A stretch of 64,000 bases of DNA from an uncultured Opitutia bacterium (GTDB lineage Bacteria > Verrucomicrobiota > Verrucomicrobiia > Opitutales > Opitutaceae). How positions within the stretch are numbered: position 1 is the stretch's first letter; every line of letters starts with the position of its first letter. Positions 47,529 through 57,470 of the stretch are shown in pieces. The stretch is from contig CAIQKQ010000109.1 in NCBI GenBank assembly GCA_903872425.1, forward strand, positions 34,810 to 98,809. Reading direction: 5' to 3'. Under the pieces are notes generated by a model, which was not told the origin of the DNA, searched no databases, and was given only the letters and a program-made list of their open reading frames with translations. Made by a program: the position numbers and the translations under genes.

Positions 47529-47702
47529 GAAAAGCGAGGGGCAGCAAGCAAGGCCACCCCGCTTGGTGCAAGCGCAATTTTGAGTGTGGGTCCAAGTTCA
47601 CATCCAAAGCAAAATAATTGCTGGACAGCATGGAACCCGACTGCTTTTTTCATGACCAACAGCGCAGCCGCGCATTTTACCTTTCCCGCAACCTAAACCT
47701 AC
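47529..47702. other. Gap between tRNA-Arg and the OmpH gene
   Basis: 174 bp containing the divergent promoters of tRNA-Arg (minus) and ompH (plus). The last bases before the ompH start are C/A-rich and show no Shine-Dalgarno motif. No gene seen. Confidence 0.45.
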
Positions 47703-48296
47703 ATGAACAAGTCCATCATCAAATCCCTCCTCCTCGCTGGTGTCGCCCTTCTCGGCATCGCCTCCGCCCAAGCCCAGACGACACCCAAGATTGTGTCGGT
47801 GGACATCGGCAAAGTCGCCGATAGCTACTGGAAAATGAAAGACTACCGAGATGCTCTCCAGACTTTCTCAAAGACCTTGCAGTCCGACGTCAACAAGCAG
47901 AACGACAGCGTCAATGATCTTGGTAAAGCGTTGACCGAGCTGAACGAAAAGATCGGCAAGGCCTCTGAAAAGGACAAGGCGGGCTTTCAGAAGGAGTATA
48001 ATGAAAAGGTTATCGAGTATCAGGCTAAGCAGGAAGGCCTGCGCTCGTTGTACACCAACGGCCAGCAAAAGGTTCGGGATGCCGACACCAACCTCACCAA
48101 TCAGGCGCGTCAGGATATCCTCCAGGCGGCCGATGCTATCGCCAAGAAGGTCAAAGCCTCCGTGCTTATCACCGACCGGGGTACCGTCCAATACTATGAC
48201 TCGTTTGCCCCCGTTGACATCACGGCCGATGTTCTCGCCGAGTTGAACAAGGATCACCCGGCGGAAAAGACCGCCGCCGCGCCGGCGACGAAGTAA
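47703..48296 (+). CDS. OmpH/Skp-family periplasmic chaperone
   Basis: 197 residues with a signal peptide (1-24, ending SAQAQ). The mature protein begins TTPKIVSVDIGKVADSYWKMK and then forms a long charged coiled-coil (about 45-150), the tentacle of Skp, closing with ASVLITDRGTVQYYDSFAPVDITADVLAELNK. Skp trimers hold unfolded outer-membrane proteins in the periplasm. The longer, Ala-rich tail is not part of the core. A strong terminator follows. Confidence 0.9.
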   Translation: MNKSIIKSLLLAGVALLGIASAQAQTTPKIVSVDIGKVADSYWKMKDYRDALQTFSKTLQSDVNKQNDSVNDLGKALTELNEKIGKASEKDKAGFQKEYNEKVIEYQAKQEGLRSLYTNGQQKVRDADTNLTNQARQDILQAADAIAKKVKASVLITDRGTVQYYDSFAPVDITADVLAELNKDHPAEKTAAAPATK

Positions 48297-48331
48297 GTAC
48301 GAAGCCAGTCTTTACTCGCTTTTTTCAAATC

Positions 48332-48365
48332 AGCCCGTTCCGTTTTTTAGGAACGGGCTTTTTGT
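48332..48365 (+). terminator. Intrinsic terminator of the OmpH gene
   Basis: A 10-bp perfect stem (AGCCCGTTCC at 48332-48341 with GGAACGGGCT at 48350-48359) with an 8-base loop is followed by a T-run. It could also act weakly in the opposite direction for gltA, whose stop is at 48428. Confidence 0.9.
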
Positions 48366-48427
48366 TTGAGTAACTGCCGAGCCGCCTGATTTGTCGTAGG
48401 AGCCGCGCAGTACGGCCGAAAACGGTC

Positions 48428-49729
48428 TCACGCCCGTTTTTCGATCGCTAGGTAGTCGCGCTTGGTCTTGCCAACGTAGATCTGGCGGGGGCGATAGATT
48501 TTGTTCTTCGGGTTGGCGGCCACTTCGCGCCAGTGCGCGATCCAGCCGGGCATCCGGCCGATGGCGAACATCACTGTGAACATGTTTTGCGGGATACCGA
48601 GCGCGCGCATGATGAGACCGCTGTAAAAGTCCACGTTGGGGTAGAGCTTCCGGGCGAGGAAATACTCGTCCTTGAGCGCGGCGTCTTCTAGCCGACGGGC
48701 GATGTTGAGCAGCGGGTCGTCTTTAATGCCGAGGCTAGCGAGCGCCTTGTCAAAGCTGGCCTTGATGATCTTGGCGCGCGGATCGTAATTTTTATAGACG
48801 CGGTGACCGAAACCCATGAGGCGGTGCCCGCCTTTACCGGACTTTGCGGCCTCGACGAATTTCGTGCCGTCGTCGCCCTCAGCGTGGATGCTCTCGAGCA
48901 TGCCGAGCACAGCCATGTTAGCCCCGCCGTGGAGTGGGCCCCAGAGCGCGCACACGCCGGCGGCTGTCGAGGCGAACATGTTGGCACCAGAGGAGGCGAC
49001 CATTCGGACGGTGGAGGTGGAGCAGTTCTGCTCGTGGTCGGCGTGGAGGAGAAGGAAGAGATTGAGTGCGGCCACAACCTCGGGCGTGGGCGTATAGTCC
49101 TCGCCGGGCCGCGAGAACATCATGTGCAGGAAGTTCTCACAGTATGGCAGGGTGCTCTTCGGATAGATGTAGGGTAGCCCGTGGCTCTTGCGGTAGGACA
49201 TGGCCGCAATGGTGCGGACCTTGGAGATGGCGATGGCGGAGGCCTCCTCGAAGTTGGCAAGGTCCTCGCTGGGATTATTGGTGGCGAGGTGCGGGTAGTA
49301 GCAGCCGAGGGAGTTGAGCAGCGCCGAGAGAATAGCCATCGGGTGCGATCCCATCGGGAACCCCTGGAACAAGTGCTCCATGTCGGCGTGGACGGGGGCG
49401 TGGTCGCGCAGCAGGTCGCCGAAGCGGCGGCGCGCCGTGGTGTTGGGAAGCTCTCCGTTGATGACGAGGTAGGCAGTCTCGACGAAGTTTGAGTGCTCGG
49501 CGAGTTGCTCGATCGGATAGCCGCGGTAGCGCAGGATGCCCACATCGCCGTCAATGAACGTGATGTCGCTCTGGCAGGATCCGGTGTTGCCGAAGCCGTC
49601 GTCGTACGTGATAAAGCCGGAGTCGGCGCGAAGCTTGGAAATATCCACCGCCTGTTCGCCCTCGGAGCCGACGATAACAGGGAGAGAGAGTTCCTTCGCA
49701 GGGAGCTTAAGCGTGGCGGTGGTGGGCAT
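48428..49729 (-). CDS. gltA: Citrate synthase
   Basis: 433 residues from the ATG at 49729 ([20 protein letters not shown]); the frame upstream adds a non-conserved hydrophobic stretch. Type II citrate synthase blocks: [42 protein letters not shown], the catalytic His in [12 protein letters not shown], and [14 protein letters not shown]. It condenses oxaloacetate and acetyl-CoA. The leader is pyrimidine-rich. Convergent with the OmpH gene across its terminator. Confidence 0.97.
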   Translation of the reverse strand: MPTTATLKLPAKELSLPVIVGSEGEQAVDISKLRADSGFITYDDGFGNTGSCQSDITFIDGDVGILRYRGYPIEQLAEHSNFVETAYLVINGELPNTTARRRFGDLLRDHAPVHADMEHLFQGFPMGSHPMAILSALLNSLGCYYPHLATNNPSEDLANFEEASAIAISKVRTIAAMSYRKSHGLPYIYPKSTLPYCENFLHMMFSRPGEDYTPTPEVVAALNLFLLLHADHEQNCSTSTVRMVASSGANMFASTAAGVCALWGPLHGGANMAVLGMLESIHAEGDDGTKFVEAAKSGKGGHRLMGFGHRVYKNYDPRAKIIKASFDKALASLGIKDDPLLNIARRLEDAALKDEYFLARKLYPNVDFYSGLIMRALGIPQNMFTVMFAIGRMPGWIAHWREVAANPKNKIYRPRQIYVGKTKRDYLAIEKRA

Positions 49730-49897
49730 GGGGAGTAGGGGCAACAAAGCAAGAAACACTCCCATTGCCAAGAAAAGTCGGGACAAATGACGGGCGCAAA
49801 TCGGGCAAATAAGGTAGGCGCGTCGGGCGCGTTAGAAAAAATGCGCGGATAAGCGGTATGTGCGCACAGTCGTGGGGAGCCCCTACCCTCTCCAAGA

Positions 49898-50725
49898 TTA
49901 CGGCAGGTCGAAATACTTCGCCTGCACGCGGCGCTTGATCGGCAGCGAACCGAGGCGCGCGAGCAGCGGCGCGAGCACGGCCTGGAAAAACCGCCCACAG
50001 CGCACCGTACCGCTGCGGCGGCGCAACAGTGCGCGGCGCAGCGCGGCAGCGGCGTGGGCGGGCGCAGGGCCAGTCTCCATCATTTTGCCAAATGCCACCC
50101 ACGCACGTGCCATCGCGGGCGTAGTCTCACCCGGCGGCCGGCGCACGCTGCCCTCAAAGTCAGTGCGGTAATCCCCCGGCCGTACATCGAGGATAAAGAC
50201 GCCGGTGCCGGCCGTCTCGACCATGAGGCTCTCGTTGAGCGCGGTGAGGCCGGCCTTGGCCATGTTATAGACACTCTGAAACGGCAGGGGAAACTCCGCC
50301 GCGAGCGACGAGATGTTGACCAACGCGCCGTGGTTGCGCGCTCTCATCCCACGCAGCGCAGCATGCGAGAGACGCGCGGTGTTGAGCAACATCACTTCAA
50401 GCTGCTCCTGCCAGACGGCGAAGTCAGTCGCGGCAAAGTCACCGAACACACCGTAGCCCGCGTTGTTGACCACGATCGCGAAACCGCCTGCTGAGCTGTC
50501 GGCATCGATAAACACCCCCTCCGCCGCCGCGCTGTCGCGGAGTTCCAGCGCGACGGGAGTAAAGTTGTTGTGCTTTGCCAGTTCCGCCAACCGCGCCGTG
50601 TCGCGTGCCGTGCCCCACACGCGCACACCGTCGGCGAGGAGCATCTCGGTAAACGCCCTCCCCAAGCCCGTGCTTGCGCCTGTCACAAACGCCGTTGGGT
50701 AAAAGTCTGAGACGCGTTGGCTCAT
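49898..50725 (-). CDS. Short-chain dehydrogenase/reductase of an acyl-chain cluster
   Basis: 275 residues. The cofactor loop TGASTGLG (15-22), NNAG, Ser139/140 in NISS and the catalytic Tyr153-Lys157 of YNMAK make a complete classical SDR. It differs from FabG in its longer C-terminal part (RAWVAFGKMM, then RRALLRRRSGTVRCGRFFQ). Translationally coupled to the ketosynthase (4-bp overlap), it may reduce a beta-keto intermediate made by it. Last gene of the four-gene run on this strand. Confidence 0.9.
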   Translation of the reverse strand: MSQRVSDFYPTAFVTGASTGLGRAFTEMLLADGVRVWGTARDTARLAELAKHNNFTPVALELRDSAAAEGVFIDADSSAGGFAIVVNNAGYGVFGDFAATDFAVWQEQLEVMLLNTARLSHAALRGMRARNHGALVNISSLAAEFPLPFQSVYNMAKAGLTALNESLMVETAGTGVFILDVRPGDYRTDFEGSVRRPPGETTPAMARAWVAFGKMMETGPAPAHAAAALRRALLRRRSGTVRCGRFFQAVLAPLLARLGSLPIKRRVQAKYFDLP

Positions 50726-51981
50726 GCGCGTTTAAGCACCAAGCACACATTCGCCCCGCCGAAGCCGCTGCTATTGTTGAGCACGACACGCGGTGCGATG
50801 GGTCGCGTTTCGCGTGGAATGTTCAGCCCCGCTGCCGCCGGGTCGAGTTGGCGGATGTGCGCCGAGCCGGGGATGAAGCCATTGCGCAGCGCCAGCGCGC
50901 AAAAGCCCGTCTCCATCGCGCCCGCTAGCGATAGTCCGTGGCCGGTAAGGGCCTTGGTGCTGCTTACGGCAACCCGCCCCGCCTCCGCGCCAAGCACAGC
51001 GTGCAGCGCTTTGCACTCGGAGATGTCACCGATGGGCGTCGAGGTCGCGTGGGCGTTGATATGGTCAAGGTCGGCGGCGGTTACCCGCGCGGCGACGAGC
51101 GCGCGGCACATGGCGGCGGCGAGGCCCGCGCCCTCGGGGTGTGAGATGGCCACATTGTGGCCGTCGGACGCCTGCCCCCAGCCGGCGATTTCGCAATATG
51201 GCGTCACCCCACGGCGCCGCACCTCGTCCTCGCTCTCCAACACCAACACGGTCGCGCCGCCGGTGCCGACAAAGCCGTCGCGCGCCACGTCGAAGGGCCG
51301 CGAGGCCGTGTCCGGGTCGGGGTTCAGTGAGAGCGCGCGCATTCCGGCGAAAGGCAGGATCGTCTCCACATTGCCGTCCTCCGCGCCGACGACAAACATC
51401 CGCCGCTGACGGCCGAGCGCAATCTCGTCGAACGCAAAGCCCGCCGCGTGCGACGACGATGCACACGCCGACGAAAAGCCCGTCGAGGCGCCCTTAATCT
51501 TGAAATGTGCGACGAGGTTGAACTGCACCGTGCCCGCGATACTCGCCACGATGCCGAGTGGCGGGCAGCGCATCACACCCTGCTCGTGCATGCGGTTGAC
51601 GTGCCGAGTTAGGATGCCCGGCGAGCCCGCGGACGCGGCATAGAGGCCCGTTCCGTCGTCGGACACGTCGACCTCAGCAAGCTTCGCGTCGGCCACGGCC
51701 TGCTGCATAGCACACCACGCGTAAAGCGAGCCGGGGCCCATGCTGCGGAGCACCTCGCGGCGCACGCGGTAGCGTGTGGGGAGCGTCCAGTCCTCGGGGT
51801 CCTCGGCGTCGGTCTGAAACTCGCGCACCGGTGCAGCGACCTTGACCGGCACCTCGGGCTTGTCGAACGGCGGATAGCGCACGATACCGTGCCGCAACAC
51901 GCGGAGACTGTCGCCGACAGCGGCGGCGTCGTTGCCAATGCTAGTGATGAAGCCTACTCCCGTGATGAATACTTTGGGCAT
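50722..51981 (-). CDS. Beta-ketoacyl-ACP synthase of an acyl-chain cluster
   Basis: 419 residues from the ATG at 51981 (MPKVFITGVGFITSIGNDAA). Active-site Cys173 in SSACASSSHAAG, His in INAHATSTPIGD, and Lys/His in SSTKALTGHGLSLAGA are present, so it should condense. Sequence is clearly different from the ketosynthase at 7178-8422 (for example TGHGLSLAGAME against IGHCMGAAGALE). It carries no chain-length-factor substitution. Upstream is an ACP-dehydratase fusion, downstream an SDR, giving all steps but enoyl reduction. Confidence 0.92.
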   Translation of the reverse strand: MPKVFITGVGFITSIGNDAAAVGDSLRVLRHGIVRYPPFDKPEVPVKVAAPVREFQTDAEDPEDWTLPTRYRVRREVLRSMGPGSLYAWCAMQQAVADAKLAEVDVSDDGTGLYAASAGSPGILTRHVNRMHEQGVMRCPPLGIVASIAGTVQFNLVAHFKIKGASTGFSSACASSSHAAGFAFDEIALGRQRRMFVVGAEDGNVETILPFAGMRALSLNPDPDTASRPFDVARDGFVGTGGATVLVLESEDEVRRRGVTPYCEIAGWGQASDGHNVAISHPEGAGLAAAMCRALVAARVTAADLDHINAHATSTPIGDISECKALHAVLGAEAGRVAVSSTKALTGHGLSLAGAMETGFCALALRNGFIPGSAHIRQLDPAAAGLNIPRETRPIAPRVVLNNSSGFGGANVCLVLKRA

Positions 51982-52170
51982 GGCGCGATTTTTGCGCTCA
52001 TCGTCGGGAAACGCGCGCGGCGTTAAAGGCAAAAATGCGAATATCCTTTTGTATCTCGTGTCGGCCGCGAGCTTCCTCGCGCCTACACGGTTAAACCTGA
52101 GCGCCTGCAAGCAGGCGGCCTATACGGATGGCAACGAGGCGCGAAAACCACCCATAAGTATTTTTCCGCA

Positions 52171-53118
52171 TCACCCATTCACTGCCGGCTTGAACGGGAT
52201 CGGTTCATTGACCGCGCCGCCGTTGGCCGTCTCGCCCACAGCGGGCTGGGCCTGGGGCAGCTCGATGTAGCCGTAGGTTAGTGTGATCTCCTCAGCGACG
52301 ACGGCCTTCTCCTGCCCGACGCGGATGCTACCCTCGAACGTAGCGAGCGGCATCTTGGTGCGCTTGGGCTTGATGCCGAGCGTGAGCACGTCGCCGGGCT
52401 TACACACGCGGTGGCAGCGCACGCCCTCGCACGAAGTGAAGAAAATCGTCCCCGGTCCAACCATCTTGCCCGGGTCGGCGGGCGGATGACCCTCGAGGAG
52501 GTAGAGCACGCCGAGCTGTCCGAGCGCCTCCAGCATCATCGAAGCGGGCATGACCGGGTTGTCCTTGAAGTGGCCTTGCAGGAAAAATTCCTGGCCAGTG
52601 ATGCGGTATTTTGCGGTCGCGCCGGTGGAGCCGACGCGCGCTTCGTTCAAAAACAGGAACGGCGGCGAGATCGGCATGACGGCCACGATGCCCTCGATGG
52701 GGAGAAACTTGCTCGGCTTGGGCAACGGGAGGCCTCGGGCCTTGCAGTCAATGAAGGTCTTCACATCGCCCAGCGTGCGCAGGTCGCGTAGTTCGTCGTT
52801 GTTGATCTGCATCCCGACGACCTCCTCCACCAACATAACGATCTCCATCATGGTGAGCGAATCAACGCCGAGGTCCTCCATCAGGCGCACGTCGTCGTCG
52901 CCCTCAACGAGCTTGGCGCGCAGGTCGGACTCGACGTAACGCTCGACGATGCCGATGATGATGCTCGGCAGCAGGTCGGGGTCACGACGGCGGCGGTAGG
53001 CAAGCGCAGCCTCGACAGTGGCGGAGGAACAGCGCTTGAGCGAATCGCGCAGCGCGGCCTCGGTGTCCCCACCGGAGGCGGGCTTGGCGGCGGGGTGATG
53101 CGGAGCAGGTTCTGACAT
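52171..53118 (-). CDS. Fusion of acyl carrier protein and FabA/FabZ-type dehydratase
   Basis: 315 residues from the ATG at 53118 (MSEPAPHHPAAKPASGGDTE). An Ala/Pro-rich tail is followed by a carrier-protein domain (about 48-128) with the phosphopantetheine Ser87 in GVDSLTMMEI. A hot-dog dehydratase domain (about 138-290) contains FLFLNEARV, then QGHFKDNPVMPASMMLEALGQLG with the catalytic His183 and Glu197. Fusion of the two suggests the carrier hands beta-hydroxyacyl chains straight to its own dehydratase. It precedes the ketosynthase by 189 bp. Confidence 0.9.
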   Translation of the reverse strand: MSEPAPHHPAAKPASGGDTEAALRDSLKRCSSATVEAALAYRRRRDPDLLPSIIIGIVERYVESDLRAKLVEGDDDVRLMEDLGVDSLTMMEIVMLVEEVVGMQINNDELRDLRTLGDVKTFIDCKARGLPLPKPSKFLPIEGIVAVMPISPPFLFLNEARVGSTGATAKYRITGQEFFLQGHFKDNPVMPASMMLEALGQLGVLYLLEGHPPADPGKMVGPGTIFFTSCEGVRCHRVCKPGDVLTLGIKPKRTKMPLATFEGSIRVGQEKAVVAEEITLTYGYIELPQAQPAVGETANGGAVNEPIPFKPAVNG

Positions 53119-53480
53119 GGTTCGATGGCAGTAACGCGTTCCGTCACCTGATTGTAAATCACGTTTTTCCGGGTGCCACGAATCGCAACCCAGAGACAGG
53201 GGGCAGTTCAATGATGGCGACAGCTCTTTTGCCAACTTAAGCTGCCCACTCAACAAACCCTCTCAGCCTCTCCCCTGCCGATGAGTCTCGCCGTGATGAA
53301 CGAGACAATCAGAGGGACCTAGATGCGGTCACTCTAAGATTCCTTCGCCATACGCCTGCGGATTTCAGCCTGAGGGCATCACTCAAGAGTGAACAGCCAG
53401 TTCTCAGGGCGAAATTTCTGCCGCAAGCAGTGGTGCCTCGCACCGCGAGAGAGTATCGCTCCCTCCCGTCGCGTGCATAC
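53119..53480. other. Gap within the acyl-chain cluster
   Basis: 362 bp between the ligase-acyltransferase stop and the ACP-dehydratase start. No frame here is convincing on either strand. A small 6-bp inverted repeat (GTCTCG/CGAGAC) lies about midway. It probably contains a promoter for the last three genes; none is assigned. Confidence 0.45.
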
Positions 53481-55700
53481 TCAAGTAGCCAGTTGCGCCG
53501 CCAGCTCTCCGCAGGTCTTGAGGTCGAGCTTGCCGGTGCCAAGGACAGGAATCTTATCCACGCGGCGAACGATCCGCGGGATCCAGAGGTTGGCCAGACC
53601 GGCCGCAGTGAGAACGTCGCGCACGGTATTGGCCGTGAGGTCGAGCGTCGTGAGTACCACGAGCGCCTCGCCTTTGCCTGGGTCGGGCACGCCGGTAACG
53701 ACGATGCTGTAACCCTCGCCCGCGTCCACGCCGAGCGCGTGCAAGAGGGTTTGCTCGACCGTACCGTGTGGCACCATCTCGCCGCCGATCTTGGAAAACC
53801 GCGAGAGCCGACCTTCAATGAAGAGAAAACCATCCTCATCGAAGCGACCGAGATCGCCGGTGACGAACCAACCGTCATGAAACGCCATACGGGTGCGCGT
53901 ATGGTCACCGAGGTAACTGCTGAAGATGTTGGCCCCGCGAAACACCACCAGGCCAGTGGCTGTGGCCGGCAACGGCGCACGGGTGACCGGGTCGAGGATC
54001 CGGGCGGTCTGGCCGACAACCATGCGGCCGACGGAGCCGGCGCGCTTGGCGAGCTGTGGCGCGGCCGCGCCGTCGGGCGGTGGGTGGGGACGGTTGATAT
54101 TGGCGGCCGGCGAAGTCTCGGTGAGGCCATAGCCTTGGAGGATATCAAGGTGGAATTTTTCCTGAAACGCTTCTGCGAGATCAGCCGTCAGTTTTTCCGC
54201 GCCGGAGACAACGATCTCCAACGAGCGCAGATCGCCACGTCCGGCTTTGCGGAGCAAGGGCCGCAGAAATGTGGGTGCACCGATGAGAGCGGTGCATTCC
54301 TCGTCACGAATGACGTCGGCAATTTTGCGCGCGTCGAGAGGGCTGGGCAGTGTAACCACTTGGCAGCCGCTCAGCAGGGGGTACCACAACGTGACCGTGA
54401 AGCCGAAGCTGTGAAACACCGGCATGCAGGCGAGTAGTCGGCCGCCGCCGGGTAGGATCCCAAGCGCGGCGATCTGCGCACAATTGGCGAGCAGATTACG
54501 GTGCGTGAGCACGACGCCTTTCGGCTCGCCCGAGCTGCCGCTGGTGAAGAGTAACCCGGCCTCAGTATCGCCGCCGCGCGCCGGCAGGCCAAGCAGGCTG
54601 GCAAACCACGTGCCCGGTAGCAGCCACGCGGCCAGAAACCACGGCCACGCAACGCCAGCGGCGCGTAACTCGGTGCCGAGGTCGAGCGTACGGGCCGGCC
54701 ATGGAACATCGGCGATTTTTTCGCGCAGTGCGCTAGCGGTGATTACAGTGGTAATTTCTCCCGTGCGGAGACAGGCCTCGAGCGCGGTGCGGCCGGCGGT
54801 GAAGTTGAGGTTTACCGGCACTTTGTCGGCGCAGAGCACGGCGAGATTCGCCACGGTCGCGCCCGCGCCGGGCGGCAACACAATGCCCACACGCTTTTCC
54901 GGCGTCGTTCGCCTCAGCCGGCGCGAGAGCAGCGCGGCGGCCGCAAGCAGCTGCGCGGCCGTCAGCTCGCGGCGCCCGGCCGTGCGGTCCACGAGCTGCA
55001 CGCGGCCAGGGTGACGCGCCAGCGCGCGGACGACCTCGCGGCCGAGATGCCCACGTAGCACTGGTCGCTCCCCAAACGCCTCCGCCGCGAGATCGAGCAG
55101 TGCTTCGCGCACTCGCGCGGTCGTCGCCTCGGTCGCCGGAATCGGCCGGCCCCATGCCACACACACATCCGTGCGCGCAAGGCGCGGACGTTTGAAGACA
55201 TATTTATTTTCTGAAAAGGACAGTAATGAGCCCCACAGTCCGTCGTGCGCGACCGGCACGACGGGCACACCGGCCTTGCGCGCCATCAACTCAAACCCAC
55301 GCTCCAACCGCATCAGTTGCCCGGTGCGCGAGATTGAGCCTTCAGCAAACAGCAGCAGCTCACCCGCGGTCAGCGCCGCAGACACTCGCCGGGTCGCCGT
55401 GAGAGCGTTGGCCGCCGACACCGGGATCACACCCGCCATGCGAAACGCCAGCCGGAAAAACCAATGTTGCCCCAGCAGCTCTTCGTGCCCCACATAGCGC
55501 AACGGACGTGGACACGCGAGCTGAAGCACGATGACGTCGGCGTACGAAAGATGGTTCGCGACCAGTAATGCCCCGCCCGTAGGGAGATGTTCCACACCCC
55601 GCACGCGCACTCGGTAGCAGAGCCACCCCAACAAGTGGACGAGCGGCTCCAACAACCATGGCAGGTTGGAACGGCGGGAGAAAAACGAGGGGCGCATCAC
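53481..55700 (-). CDS. Bifunctional acyltransferase / acyl-(ACP) ligase, Aas-like
   Basis: 739 residues. The N-terminal PlsC-type acyltransferase domain has the H(X)4D motif at NHLSYAD (His50, Asp55) and FAEGSISRTGQLM. From about 240 an AMP-forming ligase follows, with the P-loop LLFTSGSSGEPKGVVLTHRN, the YGLTETSPAA motif and DGWFVTGDLGRFDEDGFLFIEGR. The design matches bacterial Aas, which activates fatty acids on ACP and acylates lysophospholipids. Placed ahead of ACP-DH, KS and SDR genes, it may load starter acids or transfer the finished chain to a lipid. Confidence 0.92.
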   Translation of the reverse strand: MMRPSFFSRRSNLPWLLEPLVHLLGWLCYRVRVRGVEHLPTGGALLVANHLSYADVIVLQLACPRPLRYVGHEELLGQHWFFRLAFRMAGVIPVSAANALTATRRVSAALTAGELLLFAEGSISRTGQLMRLERGFELMARKAGVPVVPVAHDGLWGSLLSFSENKYVFKRPRLARTDVCVAWGRPIPATEATTARVREALLDLAAEAFGERPVLRGHLGREVVRALARHPGRVQLVDRTAGRRELTAAQLLAAAALLSRRLRRTTPEKRVGIVLPPGAGATVANLAVLCADKVPVNLNFTAGRTALEACLRTGEITTVITASALREKIADVPWPARTLDLGTELRAAGVAWPWFLAAWLLPGTWFASLLGLPARGGDTEAGLLFTSGSSGEPKGVVLTHRNLLANCAQIAALGILPGGGRLLACMPVFHSFGFTVTLWYPLLSGCQVVTLPSPLDARKIADVIRDEECTALIGAPTFLRPLLRKAGRGDLRSLEIVVSGAEKLTADLAEAFQEKFHLDILQGYGLTETSPAANINRPHPPPDGAAAPQLAKRAGSVGRMVVGQTARILDPVTRAPLPATATGLVVFRGANIFSSYLGDHTRTRMAFHDGWFVTGDLGRFDEDGFLFIEGRLSRFSKIGGEMVPHGTVEQTLLHALGVDAGEGYSIVVTGVPDPGKGEALVVLTTLDLTANTVRDVLTAAGLANLWIPRIVRRVDKIPVLGTGKLDLKTCGELAAQLAT

Positions 55701-55761
55701 AGTTCGGCGACCATGCGAACGGTCGCGGGAAATATTTCAACGCTTTCCGTGCGCAGTAATG

Positions 55762-56268
55762 TCATGGATAGGGTTTCCCGTCGAGGAGCACGCGTTTGAG
55801 GTAAAGCCGATGGGCCGGACTGACGGCCGCCTCAACCTCCAAGGTCTTGAAGCGCGGCGTGCCTTTGCCCTCCGGCACGAAGAACTGCTCGATCCCGTAG
55901 GTGAGCTGGAGCGCTCCACGCGCCCGCGAGTCCTGCGCAGCCTCGGCCTGGGCATAAAGACGGCGGTCGCTCGCGGCCGGCTCGTGCAGCTGAACTTCGT
56001 CAATCTCACCGTGGCCATCTTCCAACTTGAACATGACATAAACGGCCCGTGTCTCGTCTCCGGCCCAGCCAATCGGGGCCGCATGACGGCTAATCTCGTA
56101 GTTCAAGATCATGTAGTCACCGCGCAGAATATCGCGCGGATCAATCGGACGTGTCTTCAGGAGCACCGTGGGCGCAGTCGCGCGCACGTGCTCATGCCAG
56201 CCGGCCCAGCCGAGTAAAAACAGCGCCTGCGCCGCCACCACGACCCAGATAAGTTGTTTATTTTTCAT
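55762..56268 (-). CDS. GDYXXLXY-domain protein
   Basis: 168 residues. One N-terminal hydrophobic segment (8-24) serves as signal or anchor. The hallmark motif GDYMILNY is at 50-57, preceded by TRPIDPRDILR. Function of this family is unknown; it commonly sits beside DUF2157 membrane proteins, as here, where the two genes overlap by 4 bp. The protein is probably periplasmic. Confidence 0.88.
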   Translation of the reverse strand: MKNKQLIWVVVAAQALFLLGWAGWHEHVRATAPTVLLKTRPIDPRDILRGDYMILNYEISRHAAPIGWAGDETRAVYVMFKLEDGHGEIDEVQLHEPAASDRRLYAQAEAAQDSRARGALQLTYGIEQFFVPEGKGTPRFKTLEVEAAVSPAHRLYLKRVLLDGKPYP

Positions 56269-57470
56269 GGTTTGACCTCCGGCTTAGCACGTAGCCCGCG
56301 AAGCAGCTCGCGGCGTTTGCGTTCAAGGAAAATGCCGAGCACCAACACCAGTGCGCCGGAGAGGATAAAGAACAGACCACCCTGAAGCATCGTGCCGAAT
56401 AGGTCGAAGTAACGCGTGAGAATATTTAACGCGATGAAGCCGATGCCGAGATTGACCCAGCTCGCACGCCCAGTGGTCAGCCCGAGGTTAACCATGCACA
56501 GGTTCAGCCCAAACAACGCGCACCACGCGAGCATGCTCCACAGCCAGCCGCCCTCGCCGATGTCCCACTGGAGATATACCGCCACGAGCGGCACGAGCGC
56601 CAGGCCAAACCAAGACGCGAGCGCTTGCAATTCGCGCCGACTCTGCCGCCCCGCCAACCAACCAGTGATCAGCACTAGCACTACTCCTAACGCCAGCGGA
56701 GGCAGCGCGATGGCGTGTATCTCGCGATCCCGTAGGTTCCAGTCATGCCGCACCAATCCCAGTAGATAGATACCGAAGCACGTCAGCGCCGCGCCCCAAG
56801 TTTCGTGCATCCCGGCAAACATCGTGTACCGGGTCCCGCGCAGCCCCAGACCTGCGAGCCAGACGGCAAGTGTCAACAACGTGAGTACCGTTATATGGGC
56901 AAAGGTGTCATCCCACCAGCGGGAAGTGTTGGCCAGCGCCAGCCACGAGCCCGGCGTATTCATTTCCCAACCGAGCCACGTCAGCAACGCACCCGTGCTC
57001 AGGAACTGCGCGCCCTTTGAGCCGGTCAGCCACGGGACCGCCGCGATGCCGAGCCACCAGACGAGCATACCTGTAGCCGGCCGTGCATTCAGGTGATAAA
57101 TTTGGCTCACGAGCGCGATACCGGCGAGAAACAGCCCCGCACCTAGCATTAAGCACGCGTCGCCGAGACGTGGCCAGCGGCCCGGTGAAATCAGGCAACG
57201 CCAGCCGACGAAGTTGGCTGCGACGAGCAGCGCGAGCAACCCAAGGATTTTTGTCCAATCACCGATGTCTTGCCAATTGGAGCCAATGAGGAGGCCTACC
57301 CCCGCCAGCACCAGCGCGCCACCGACGGTCGCAAGCACAGCAAGAAATTTTCCGCCGCCCTCGCCCGCGGGATGCCGCGCCAGCAACGCAGTCTGTTGCC
57401 CGACCGTCACTAGGCCATCCGCCACCCAACCGTCCGACTCGTGCCGCAGCCGTTCCTCGAATGTTTTCAT
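56265..57470 (-). CDS. DUF2157-type multi-pass membrane protein
   Basis: 401 residues from the ATG at 57470 (MKTFEERLRHESDGWVADGL); the open frame continues upstream without family resemblance. About 60 soluble residues are followed by ten or more membrane helices starting FLAVLATVGGALVLAGVGLLIGSNWQDI, the typical DUF2157 opening. It ends with a short basic tail. No biochemical role is established. Forms a pair with the GDYXXLXY gene. The 269-bp gap upstream to the MarR gene holds nothing recognisable. Confidence 0.87.
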   Translation of the reverse strand: MKTFEERLRHESDGWVADGLVTVGQQTALLARHPAGEGGGKFLAVLATVGGALVLAGVGLLIGSNWQDIGDWTKILGLLALLVAANFVGWRCLISPGRWPRLGDACLMLGAGLFLAGIALVSQIYHLNARPATGMLVWWLGIAAVPWLTGSKGAQFLSTGALLTWLGWEMNTPGSWLALANTSRWWDDTFAHITVLTLLTLAVWLAGLGLRGTRYTMFAGMHETWGAALTCFGIYLLGLVRHDWNLRDREIHAIALPPLALGVVLVLITGWLAGRQSRRELQALASWFGLALVPLVAVYLQWDIGEGGWLWSMLAWCALFGLNLCMVNLGLTTGRASWVNLGIGFIALNILTRYFDLFGTMLQGGLFFILSGALVLVLGIFLERKRRELLRGLRAKPEVKP

